Both the position numbers and the translations under genes were made by a program. From NCBI GenBank assembly GCA_900208305.1, contig OAPG01000002.1, positions 434,001 through 498,000 of the forward strand: a stretch of 64,000 nucleotides of DNA. The letters are read 5' to 3'. The notes beneath the pieces are model-generated. The model made no database searches. It saw nothing but the letters and a program-made list of their open reading frames with translations, and was not told the origin of the DNA. Below are positions 40,947 to 49,517 of this stretch, piece by piece. This DNA comes from Melanopsichium pennsylvanicum (lineage: Eukaryota; Basidiomycota; Ustilaginomycetes; Ustilaginales). Position 1 is the first letter of the stretch. Every line of letters begins with the position of its first letter.

Positions 40947-42653
40947 ATGAAGAAAGACGGATCGTCCTCGCCCGGAAGCAATCCGTCACTACTACGACGT
41001 CTCAGCCAACTTGTTCAACCGGGCCAGTCTTCGTCGTTTCAGCCTAGGGCAAAAGGACCCTCGGGAACACCTTTCTCACCTCTCGCCAAGCATGACGGCA
41101 CCGTCAAGTCGATGTGGCTCGACTGTGATCCCGGTCACGATGACGCAATAGCGCTGCTCGTGGCGCTTCATCATCCCAACTTGGAGCTGCTCGGAGTCTC
41201 GACGGTGGCTGGCAATGCCGGCGGACGTGACACCTTCCTCAACGCTGTTCGACTCATGGCGCTATACAGAGCTGACCCGTCCATCCCCGTCATCCGCGGG
41301 TCCGACTGCCCGCTGGTCAAGGAGGGCAAAGTGGACGTTGGCATCCACGGCGAAGGGGGTCTAGGCGGTGTTCAAGGTCTTCCTCCCCTGTCATCGCCCC
41401 TATGCCAGCCTTGGCTTCACCCTGCCAACCCCAAGACGAGCTCGCCGACAATTGGCCCCGAACCCTCCTTGTTCCTCTATACGCTCTCGACCATCCTCAC
41501 GCATCGACTGAATGCTGGCAAACCACCCATCCATCTCGCTGTGACCGGTCCAATGACGAACGTCGCGCTCTTCGTCCGGTGCTACCCTCATCTCATCAAG
41601 GGCATCGAGCAGATTGTGCTCATGGGCGGTGCTGCCGGTGTACGCGGCAATCGAGGGCCCCTCGCCGAATTCAACATTTTGACCGATCCTCACGCCGCCC
41701 ACATGATCTTCGATACGGACATCAAGGTGGTCATGGCTGGACTCAACGTCACGCATCAGGCCATCTTCACTGCAGAGCTACACGATAAACTCCTTTCTAA
41801 CAAGGCGCGACCGCCATCTTCTCGAAGACAATCAAAATCTGCTTTCGGTCCCAGTTCGCCCACGCAGTCATCAATCGCGTCATCCGCGGTTAAAACATCC
41901 GATCTGTCGTCGGTGCCACAGTCTGGACCTAGCGACCTCAAGAGGATGCTCAGCTCGACACTCACCTTCTTTGCTAAGACGTATGCATCTGAGTTTGGCT
42001 TCACTCGAGGTCCTCCCGTTCACGACATGCTGGCGATTGCATACATTATCGATCCAACTCTCTTCCACCGCCGAAGACCCTCGCCCGGCGATGTTCCAAA
42101 CGCCGGCATGTTTGACGCTGATCCGCACAGCAACAAGGACGGCCATGAAGCTCCTCCATTGGCAAGATCGCGCCAGCAGGACGGCAACTCACTTGGTCTC
42201 GACCCAGCGACTGTTGGTGAAAGCAGCGGAGAGGTTAGCGACTTTTCCGATGCGGCTACGACCACTGTTGATACTATGAGCATCGTACAAGGCACACCAC
42301 CCAAGCGATACCGCGTAGATGTCGAATGCAGCGATGGCCTCGCCTGTGGAGCTACCGTTGTGGACTTTTGGGGGGACCGCGTCGAGCACGATGGATGGGG
42401 AAGGGGCGGCAGAAACGTAGAAGTGCTCGAGAATCTAGACTGCCCTCGAATGTGGGACATGTTCTTCCATGTAGTAGAACGTGCTGAGATGCACATTTCC
42501 AACAGTGCTTCTGTTCGTGAGGTTGCGACATCCGGATACCAAGCTACGGACGCTCAATCTGCGCCAAATTTACCGACCAGATCCCCGACCAAGGCATTCG
42601 GCACCATGCGACTCGAGACCGATGCTGCTTTCAGCAACGCATCTCAGATCTGA
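40947..42653 (+). CDS. inosine-uridine-preferring nucleoside hydrolase
   Basis: Hydrolyses the N-glycosidic bond of ribonucleosides to base and ribose (purine/pyrimidine salvage; yeast Urh1 is the comparison). The first ATG (40947) gives 568 residues. The Ca-binding motif is intact at residue 59 (DCDPGHDDA), followed by GVSTVAGNAGGRDTFLNAVR, PVIRGSDCPL, GIHGEGGLGG, HLAVTGPMTNVALF, IVLMGGAAGVRGNRGPLAEF and FNILTDPHAAHMIF. The protein is well above the ~340 residues usual for the family. The excess is a 40-residue Ser/basic N-terminus, a Ser-rich insert at about 290-330, a second disordered insert at about 385-445 (GHEAPPLARSRQQDG) and a tail. The inserts sit at loops, so activity is plausible. 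Confidence 0.92.
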   Translation: MKKDGSSSPGSNPSLLRRLSQLVQPGQSSSFQPRAKGPSGTPFSPLAKHDGTVKSMWLDCDPGHDDAIALLVALHHPNLELLGVSTVAGNAGGRDTFLNAVRLMALYRADPSIPVIRGSDCPLVKEGKVDVGIHGEGGLGGVQGLPPLSSPLCQPWLHPANPKTSSPTIGPEPSLFLYTLSTILTHRLNAGKPPIHLAVTGPMTNVALFVRCYPHLIKGIEQIVLMGGAAGVRGNRGPLAEFNILTDPHAAHMIFDTDIKVVMAGLNVTHQAIFTAELHDKLLSNKARPPSSRRQSKSAFGPSSPTQSSIASSAVKTSDLSSVPQSGPSDLKRMLSSTLTFFAKTYASEFGFTRGPPVHDMLAIAYIIDPTLFHRRRPSPGDVPNAGMFDADPHSNKDGHEAPPLARSRQQDGNSLGLDPATVGESSGEVSDFSDAATTTVDTMSIVQGTPPKRYRVDVECSDGLACGATVVDFWGDRVEHDGWGRGGRNVEVLENLDCPRMWDMFFHVVERAEMHISNSASVREVATSGYQATDAQSAPNLPTRSPTKAFGTMRLETDAAFSNASQI

Positions 42654-42788
42654 GGCAGGCATTCTCATACATGTGAACCACAGTTCTCTGGAAAATTGAT
42701 TCTCAGACTACACAGATGAAACTCGCATTCTAGATATCCTCAACCCTTGATGATACTTTCATTGAAACATTGCAGCATACTCTCATCG

Positions 42789-43946
42789 TCACAAGCTGGT
42801 TGCATCTACATCCGCACCTGCTGGCAGGAGCAATGAGTTGAGAACCGCAGCCAGGCGGAGTCCTGCCTTAGCGAGTTGCTTGTGAATGACCTTGTCGCGT
42901 TCAATACGGCCAACGTATTCAGGCACGTTCAATTCTGGCTCGGGGAAAGGAGCTGGCGAAGGATGAGAGTCGCCATCTGACAGAGAAGCCGGTTCCCACG
43001 CCGGGACGGGTGAGGCAAAAGCATAGTCGCATACCAGAGAATGCATGGGCTTCGTCCATTCATAAGGACAAATGGGCAGATCGGTATCATCGACTTTGCT
43101 CGGATCATCCGTATCGTTCACAAATGCCAATTGTTCCTGTCCGTCCTGAAGTAAGCTGTCTAATCCAGCACTACGTCGCCGACAAGCGTGCCAATTGGGC
43201 GATTCCTCAGTCCACCATCCTTTCTTTGCCTGTCCTTTGACTGCGGGTTGGCCTAGACCCTCCTTGAGAATGTATCGGATCAAGGGATCATACCTCGCTC
43301 CCACCAAGGCACTCTCAATACGACCCGAAGGCAGCCTTGTCGTATGATTGGACAGTTCGCGAATCTGCTTGTCAATCAGCAGCGTGTCCCAGACTGTATG
43401 CAATCTCGCCTTTCGACCCTCGAAGTGCACCCAAACATCATTTCCACCTCGTGCACGTCCGGTCAGATGAAGTGGTTGATGTGCATCACCGAAGAGGTGC
43501 ACCACGAAACGTAGTGCCATATCCCTCTCCCAACCCGACGCAGTCACGAGCTGTGAAGTATAATTGACGAGCGAAGTGAGCACATTGTCTGGTGAAGTCC
43601 AGCCGGTCTCGCCAAAGAAGCATTGGTGCGGTGGATGGTCGTCAACGGGGTTGACGTAGTGCAGTTGACCGCTCCAGGGATACCGGTATCGAATGGTGTC
43701 GGGCCATCCTGCGAGCACAGCTAAATGACAGTGAGTGCGCGGGTGTTTGCCATCGGAATCTGGCCAGTGCGAAGGGTATCGGGTATAGTTGGGTAGAATT
43801 GAGCAAAGCTGCTCTCGAACAGCTGGATGCAGTTGAGTTTGCGCGATCGTTGCTACAATCTGGTGCCCGGCGATGCCCCATGCCCTAGCACTGGGTAGAA
43901 GGCTCAATAGTGCGACTGTCAAGATCTGCCAAGGTCCAAACTTCAT
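42789..43946 (-). CDS. secreted S1/P1-type zinc nuclease
   Basis: Extracellular or vacuolar single-strand-specific nuclease releasing 5'-nucleotides from RNA and DNA. The ATG at 43946 gives 385 residues with a good signal peptide (MKFGPWQILTVALLSLLPSARA); cleavage before W23 would make Trp the mature N-terminus, which is the zinc ligand in this family. The next ligands are visible: H28 (WGIAGHQIVATIA), H and D in TRYPSHWPDSD, DMALRFVVHLFGDAHQPLHL and GGNDVWVHFEG, with LHTVWDTLLID. N-glycosylation sequons (NYT, NHT, NDT) occur. The C-terminus is about 60 residues longer than in classical P1. An upstream in-frame ATG (43979) would spoil the signal peptide. It converges on the nucleoside hydrolase with 135 bp between stops. 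Confidence 0.94.
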   Translation of the reverse strand: MKFGPWQILTVALLSLLPSARAWGIAGHQIVATIAQTQLHPAVREQLCSILPNYTRYPSHWPDSDGKHPRTHCHLAVLAGWPDTIRYRYPWSGQLHYVNPVDDHPPHQCFFGETGWTSPDNVLTSLVNYTSQLVTASGWERDMALRFVVHLFGDAHQPLHLTGRARGGNDVWVHFEGRKARLHTVWDTLLIDKQIRELSNHTTRLPSGRIESALVGARYDPLIRYILKEGLGQPAVKGQAKKGWWTEESPNWHACRRRSAGLDSLLQDGQEQLAFVNDTDDPSKVDDTDLPICPYEWTKPMHSLVCDYAFASPVPAWEPASLSDGDSHPSPAPFPEPELNVPEYVGRIERDKVIHKQLAKAGLRLAAVLNSLLLPAGADVDATSL

Positions 43947-44306
43947 CTTGAATGTGCAAGAGAAAGCAGAAGATTTCATAAGGTAAAGATGAGGATAGTC
44001 CCGTGCGAGGGAACGTAGTCTGCCCCAACATCTGTCTACATGTAATTTAATGTACATGCTTTCGTCTGAATCGTGCACGAGTGTGAGTCTCGTTCAGGGT
44101 CCAATCACACCTGACTGCAAAGGTACAGCGGCTCAGCTGGGATGTCATTTTGCCTTGGCTTGGCCTGATGTGGAGGAGAGCCTGTACCAAAAAGGCATGC
44201 TCAAAGGGTCGATCTTTCGAACAGCTTTTCCGTCTCAACCCTATCACCACGGCTATAGCTTGCACCCCACCCTCCTTACTGCCATGCTCCCTACATAGCC
44301 GGTACG
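43947..44306. promoter_or_regulatory. divergent promoter, nuclease and leucine-rich-repeat gene
   Basis: 360 bp shared between two outward-pointing start codons; no specific motif assigned. Confidence 0.45.
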
Positions 44307-46184
44307 ATGGATATTGACGTCGACAACGCGTCGCTGCCATCTGACGAGGATATGCCTTCTCTAACACCCGCACAACTGAATCGTCGTCTGCCTTATGGCA
44401 CGCTTCGTGTTCAGGCAGCGGACGAGCCTGTGTCGGGGTCGAAAGCACTCGAGGCAATCAGGAGTTCAAGTGGTCGCTATCATCACTTCGATCTATCTCA
44501 CGCCTATCTCGGAGATCTCAAGATCCAGAAGATTCTCCTGGAACTACGTGAGCCCGCTGCAACCAATGGGAACGATGATCAACAGGCTCGCGAGGGAAAT
44601 GAGTGGGTTGCTCTGGTAGGATACCTGTCTCGAACTTTGCGCACTCAGCCCAGACCGCTCTACACTAGCTTCAGAAGTTTGGATTTGGATGACAATGGCT
44701 TGAAGGCGGATTGTTTGCCGGCCATTTGTGACTTTCTGACAGGCAATGTTACGTTGCACTGCCTTAGCCTGAGAGCCAACGATATCAGGGCTAGCCCTCA
44801 GCAAATGACCCAGCTAGCGAAGGCGCTCGGACAATCCGGGCTAAGAAGACTCTGCCTATCATCAAACCCGATCAGCTCCAACTCTGTGGCATCTTTCTTC
44901 GACTCAATACCCCTGCAAGGAACCAGTCTTGAAGTCCTAGAGATGTCAAATTTGCTTGTTGGGGACGACAGTGGCCTCGATGACGATACTGACGGTGTCG
45001 ATGCTGCGAGGGGGGCGGAGAAGAAGGCGGTGCTTGCCGCACAGGCAATAGCCAGCTTCCTTGCTGATGCACAACGCTGCCGAAGTCTGTATACGCTCTT
45101 GCTGAACGGAAACGGCCTAGGAACTCGAGGCGTCCGCATCATTGTGTCCGCTCTGTCAAGCATCTCATTCCCTGAACCCTCGCCAGTACCCGCACTGGCG
45201 GAGCTTGCACATCTGCAAAGAGACCCCTTCTACTGTGCTGTGTTGCGTGCAAGGAGAAGGTTTTCCAACACATCCCTGGTCAAACTCGAGCTTGCCGGCA
45301 ACATTACAGCAGGTTGGCTGCAGGAAGACCCTCAAAAGGAGCTCGAGAGGTTCAAACGGTTACGAAATCGGTATGCTTCAATACCTGCGGACAACGTTGT
45401 CGCAATAGCACCCTTCCTGGAACTCAGAACTAAAGCAGAGAGAACAGGAGTTGCCAGCGCTGATCGGGACACTCTGCCCATCGAGATGTCACGACATTTT
45501 TCAACGCTCGGCATCACTCTGGACGAATGGCAGTGTGATTTCCAAGAAGCTGCCGAGATTGGCATCGGCTTGAACACATTGAATCGCGAAACGTTCAAGA
45601 CGATGCACCTTTCTAACAACAGTGATGATGGCGTGCACTGCCGAGAGGCGGCTGTAGCGATTCTGCGAGTAGCAAGGACTATAGGCTGCCGTGCAAAACG
45701 CTGCCCTTCGCCGATTTGTCAAGACACACCTGATGCAAGTCCGTCCACATCTGGGTTTCATAGGTTCCTCAGCCTACCACCCGAACTAAGGCTACTTATT
45801 CTGCGTAAAGTTCCCGAATATGAGATTCTCACGGGACGTCAGTTTCGCGACGTGATAAGCTTTGCATGCGATCCTTCGACGATCGGGTACGGCGGCGCAG
45901 ACTATGACTGGTCTCGCATTGTTGACTCAATGACTTCGTCATTACACGACGCGGAGATGGGGAGATCGTCAACTTTACCAGCCGAGAGATGGAGCTGGGA
46001 AGAATGTTTCACACTTCGTGCACCTCCTCGAGATTGGGCTGCCGACTTGTTGGATGCATCGGATGAAGCTGATGAGCGTCGCCCACGCGGAGTGAAGGCC
46101 GGTGCGGTTTGCAAATACACCAAATTGTCCCCTAGCATGTATGCTTTCATCGAGTCGACTCTCACGCACAGAGCAGAATCGTAA
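44307..46184 (+). CDS. leucine-rich-repeat (RNI-like) protein, function unknown
   Basis: A 625-residue intronless protein starting MDIDVDNASLPSDEDMPS. RNI-type leucine-rich repeats run through roughly residues 50-330: FRSLDLDDNGLKADCLPAIC, TLHCLSLRANDIRASPQQM, GLRRLCLSSNPISSNSVASF, LEVLEMSN, LYTLLLNGNGLGTRGVRIIV and LVKLELAGN. An acidic loop (GDDSGLDDDTDGVD) interrupts them. The C-terminal 200 residues contain a segment with F-box- or docking-like Leu/Pro spacing (FLSLPPELRLLILRKVPEYE), which could be a degenerate F-box, unusually placed after the repeats. No signal peptide or membrane span. Role unknown; a protein-interaction scaffold or substrate adaptor is possible. Confidence 0.75.
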   Translation: MDIDVDNASLPSDEDMPSLTPAQLNRRLPYGTLRVQAADEPVSGSKALEAIRSSSGRYHHFDLSHAYLGDLKIQKILLELREPAATNGNDDQQAREGNEWVALVGYLSRTLRTQPRPLYTSFRSLDLDDNGLKADCLPAICDFLTGNVTLHCLSLRANDIRASPQQMTQLAKALGQSGLRRLCLSSNPISSNSVASFFDSIPLQGTSLEVLEMSNLLVGDDSGLDDDTDGVDAARGAEKKAVLAAQAIASFLADAQRCRSLYTLLLNGNGLGTRGVRIIVSALSSISFPEPSPVPALAELAHLQRDPFYCAVLRARRRFSNTSLVKLELAGNITAGWLQEDPQKELERFKRLRNRYASIPADNVVAIAPFLELRTKAERTGVASADRDTLPIEMSRHFSTLGITLDEWQCDFQEAAEIGIGLNTLNRETFKTMHLSNNSDDGVHCREAAVAILRVARTIGCRAKRCPSPICQDTPDASPSTSGFHRFLSLPPELRLLILRKVPEYEILTGRQFRDVISFACDPSTIGYGGADYDWSRIVDSMTSSLHDAEMGRSSTLPAERWSWEECFTLRAPPRDWAADLLDASDEADERRPRGVKAGAVCKYTKLSPSMYAFIESTLTHRAES

Positions 46185-46486
46185 TGTCAAGCAACAATCA
46201 ATTCAACGTATAGTAGGCAGCCAGACCTCTGAGCCCTTCCGATTCCATGAATCAAGCATTGTCCGCAGCAAAGTGATTGTGTGGTGCATCGAATCTTGGA
46301 CTCGAAACCAAGGAGCAATTCAAGGAGCAGCTGAGCCTCGCATGAGATATGCGCAGTGGCCATGGACCTGAATGAGAAGCTGAGCAAAGGAATCGTTTTA
46401 ATTGGCACAAAACCTAGGGATGCAATGTAATGACGAAAGCTGTTGGGACAGTGTGCATCATGTCTTCGTCTCCTCCGTCAAACAGT
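46185..46486. other. intergenic, convergent 3' flanks
   Basis: 302 bp between two convergent genes; no feature seen. Confidence 0.5.
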
Positions 46487-47245
46487 CTAGTGGTGAGCGT
46501 GGTGAGCGTGCTTTGAAGTGTCGAGCTTGTAACCAACGAGCGATCGGCGACCGATCATTTCTCCGATGGTGAAGATGCCGTAAGCCTCGACGGCGTAAAT
46601 GCCGACCTTCTTCCAGTTGCCTTTGGTGAGGAGTTGGGTCCAGTACGACTTGTCGGAAGCCTTGGACCAGATTTGACGGTATGCGGAGGTAATAGTGTTG
46701 ATCGAGGTGGGAGGGGCGAGACCTTCAGCGACGTAAACCTGCTTGGCGATGTTGGAGGCAACGGAGAGGTTATACTTGATGGGCTCAGAGTAGCCTGCGA
46801 TGTCAGAATGATTCAAGTGATGATTAACAGCATGTATGGGAAACAGAGAAGTTGGATCAGTATTTCTCAACTCTGACGGCAGCATGGCGAGACGGATCGA
46901 CCGATGTGACAGAGAGCTACGTCTCGATAACAGTAGGGATGCGCGAAGACGATGAAGATCGGCTTTCATCCGCTGTCGAACCTGATTTCGTTTGTATGGA
47001 ATCCTTGACCGAACAGCTGATATAGCTATGCGAACGTCGGATTTCCATCCGATTGTGCGATACTTACCACCAAGGAGACCCTCGACCTTCTTCATTGCGG
47101 GTCCACCGAGCTCCTGAGCCCTCTTGGCAATGTCGTTAACGGTGGACGAAGCCTTTTCTGGGGTAGCAGCGCGGGCAGCGGTGGTGGAAGAAAAGTTGCG
47201 ACCCTGACGGGCGACGGCGCGAACTGCTGTTGGTCTTGCGAACAT
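46487..47245 (-). CDS. ATP20: mitochondrial ATP synthase subunit g
   Basis: Membrane subunit of the F1Fo-ATP synthase that stabilises dimers and thereby cristae. Exon 1 is 47068-47245 (MFARPTAVRAVARQGRNFSS through MKKVEGLLG) and exon 2 is 46487-46794 (GYSEPIKYNLSVASNIAKQV onward). The 273 bp intron has GTAAGT and GCAG ends and phase 1. The total is 161 residues. The N-terminus is a mitochondrial presequence. The conserved C-terminal part reads GNWKKVGIYAVEAYGIFTIG followed by EMIGRRSLVGY, with a GxxxG motif (GEMIG) in the single membrane span as expected for dimerisation. The tail is His-rich (HAHHAHH). Exon 1 alone continues open into the intron, so the splice is needed to recover the family sequence. 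Confidence 0.94.
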   Translation of the reverse strand: MFARPTAVRAVARQGRNFSSTTAARAATPEKASSTVNDIAKRAQELGGPAMKKVEGLLGGKYRTIGWKSDVRIAISAVRSRIPYKRNQVRQRMKADLHRLRASLLLSRRSSLSHRSIRLAMLPSELRNTDPTSLFPIHAVNHHLNHSDIAGYSEPIKYNLSVASNIAKQVYVAEGLAPPTSINTITSAYRQIWSKASDKSYWTQLLTKGNWKKVGIYAVEAYGIFTIGEMIGRRSLVGYKLDTSKHAHHAHH

Positions 47246-48113
47246 TGTGAAGAGTATATATGTGCGACCGAGTGTAAATGGTGGACAAGTGGGGTAAAGG
47301 GATGTTTGATGTCGAAGAGGCCCAACATCTGGAGTCGGTGGAACCCTAGCGCTCACATTGCTGATAGCGAGCGAGCCAGTTAGGGCAGCTGCAATTGCTG
47401 ATTTCCGGAGAGAAAAGAGGCAAATTGTGGGCGGTCCAAGACTGACCGTTTGCCCGCTTTGACGCTTTCTTCTTAAAAATTCAGAAGATGAGACGGATCC
47501 GACTCGCAGAGAGGGACAAGTCGCTGGATCGGCTTCTTCTTTTCAGCCCTTAGGTGACCACACTCACTTACCGTGTAACTGTCTTGAAGTTGAAAATTAG
47601 ATATGGAAATTAGATATCCTCACTTAGTCGATCCCCCATCGGGCTCAGCCGGACCAAACCTTCCAAATATTTTCGGATTGTGAGACTGGGAAACTTTCAC
47701 ATCTTTGATCTAAAAATCGTAGGTCACGTGCTTCATCCGCGCCTGCCTAAGGAAATTGTGACAGTAGGAAGGCAGAAAGTGTTAAGGAGGCCAGAGCACT
47801 CGCTATGTTGCGCCGTGACAGCAGCGCGCGTCCTTGCGAGAAGGGTTGAAAGTGTTGGTTTCCAAGCTGGCACAGGGGCGTCAAGCCCCTTTTCGGTGAT
47901 ATTTGAGGCAGTATGTGTCCCTCGCTCAAACGCTGAGGCACACCAACGCACGCACGCACGCACAAACGCACACGCACACACTCGTGCACAGCCAGACAGT
48001 CACACACTCCACTAGAGCAAGGGTGGAGTTTGACATTATTCTTGTCGCTGACTTTTGACATCGTTCAACCATCATTCGATCCCTCATCTACCGCATCGTT
48101 GATCATAAACACC
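47246..48113. promoter_or_regulatory. divergent promoter region, ATP20 and CDC4
   Basis: About 870 bp between outward-pointing genes. It contains an imperfect ACGC/ACAC-rich repeat at about 47940-47995 (CGCACGCACGCACGCAC and CACGCACACAC), about 120 bp upstream of the CDC4 start. No gene seen. Confidence 0.5.
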
Positions 48114-48783
48114 ATGGTACGTATCACAAACGTAGCAAACCAAAGTCTGAGCCTTACTTGCATCTGATGCGACCCAGCTAGCGCTGACACCAACATCGTA
48201 CTATGTTTTCCCACCTCACAGTCTGACGCAGAGTACAAAGAAGCCTTTGCGCTGTTCGACAAGAAAGGTACCGGTACCATCTCGCGCGAATCCCTCGGAG
48301 ACCTGCTTCGTGCCCTCGGTCAGAACCCTACTCAAGCCGAAGTGGCCGATCTTGCCAATGCGGCACCCAAGGATATCGACTACGCGAGCTTTTTAAACAT
48401 TTTGAACCGTCCCAACGGCTTCAAACCAGCAGGCACACCAGAGGAGTTCATCCGCGGCTTCCAGGTCTTTGACAAGGACGGTAATGGATTCATCGGCGCA
48501 GGAGAGTTGAGATACGTTCTGACTAGCTTGGGCGAGAAGCTGAGCGACGAAGAGATGGATGAATTGCTCAAGGGCGTTCAGGTTCACCCGTGAGTACTAA
48601 CACTGTTTCTTTCGCTTTGACCTGATTGGAAGGGGTTTAGGTGAACAAAGAGAAAGCGAGAAATGATAGACAGAGTCACTGACACTTTCCTTTTTGCCAC
48701 CCTAATGAATGGATGCCTTGCGAACGAACAGTGACGGCAACATTCACTACGAGTCTTTTGTCCGTCAAATTCTCTCGCAGTAA
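48114..48783 (+). CDS. CDC4: myosin essential light chain Cdc4
   Basis: EF-hand light chain of the contractile-ring myosin, needed for cytokinesis. Exon 1 is only the ATG (48114-48116), followed by a GTACGT donor. Exon 2 is 48222-48589 ([20 protein letters not shown] through LLKGVQVH). Exon 3 is 48732-48783 ([16 protein letters not shown]). The introns are 105 and 142 bp, and the joins give 140 residues against 141 in fission-yeast Cdc4, with shared segments [19 protein letters not shown] and [20 protein letters not shown] then [19 protein letters not shown]. The central EF-hand loop [12 protein letters not shown] is a canonical calcium loop; the first ([12 protein letters not shown]) lacks the final acidic residue. 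Confidence 0.96.
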
Positions 48784-49308
48784 ACACACCTTTCTCGCAC
48801 TAGCAATGGACATATAAAATCAGCGAACAACTAGGCTTGACCCGCTACAATGTCCGACTCGCGTACTCTGCTTTCCTTTCACCACATCAGAGATCTTTTG
48901 ACGCCTTTTTTTCATGACCTTGCTGCCCACGCTTCGAGTAAAACTAGAACCCAACTGTATCACACACACATACTTTTCCTTTCGATTTCGTTTCCGCTTT
49001 TGGTTCTCAGCTTCCAATACCAGTCCTGTTTGTTTCCGGTTTGTCACAAAATTCGGCCAGATTGCGCCCAGAAAATCAGGCCTCGAAAGGCAGTGATGCC
49101 TTGAAAAGGTTCCTGATTGCCATGTGGTTTCATTTTCAGGAACTGTACAATCTGGTCTTTTGCAGCCAATTAGAGGACAAAAGCGTTCTGAAAAGAAGGC
49201 CTCGAAAAGTCTGAGCATTCCTTATCTTGCAGTTTACCTGATTCTATTGGAGTTGTCGATTTTGAAAGATCCACAGACGACTTGGCACCACCAGCTTGCG
49301 CACGCGTA

Positions 49309-49339
<31 letters not shown>

Positions 49340-49517
49340 GCATCCATGCCCCGAGGTTCGGAAAGAAAGCGGTGTTGCCCAAAGGAATCACAGAATCGAG
49401 AACAGTACAATAAGCACGCAAGGGCAGCTACGACACGTTTTTAGGAATGCGAACATCTTGGACGGTACCGAATGAAGCAACACCCATCGTCGTCCAATCC
49501 TCAACACCTGCACTGAC
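48784..49517. other. intergenic with CA microsatellite
   Basis: Convergent 3' flanks of CDC4 and the DUF3602 gene. It includes a CA dinucleotide repeat at about 49310-49340. No gene seen. Confidence 0.5.
49310..49340. repeat. CA microsatellite
   Basis: ACACATACACACACACACAC and onward: roughly 15 AC units with one ACAT interruption, in the 3' flank between two convergent genes. Confidence 0.9.
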
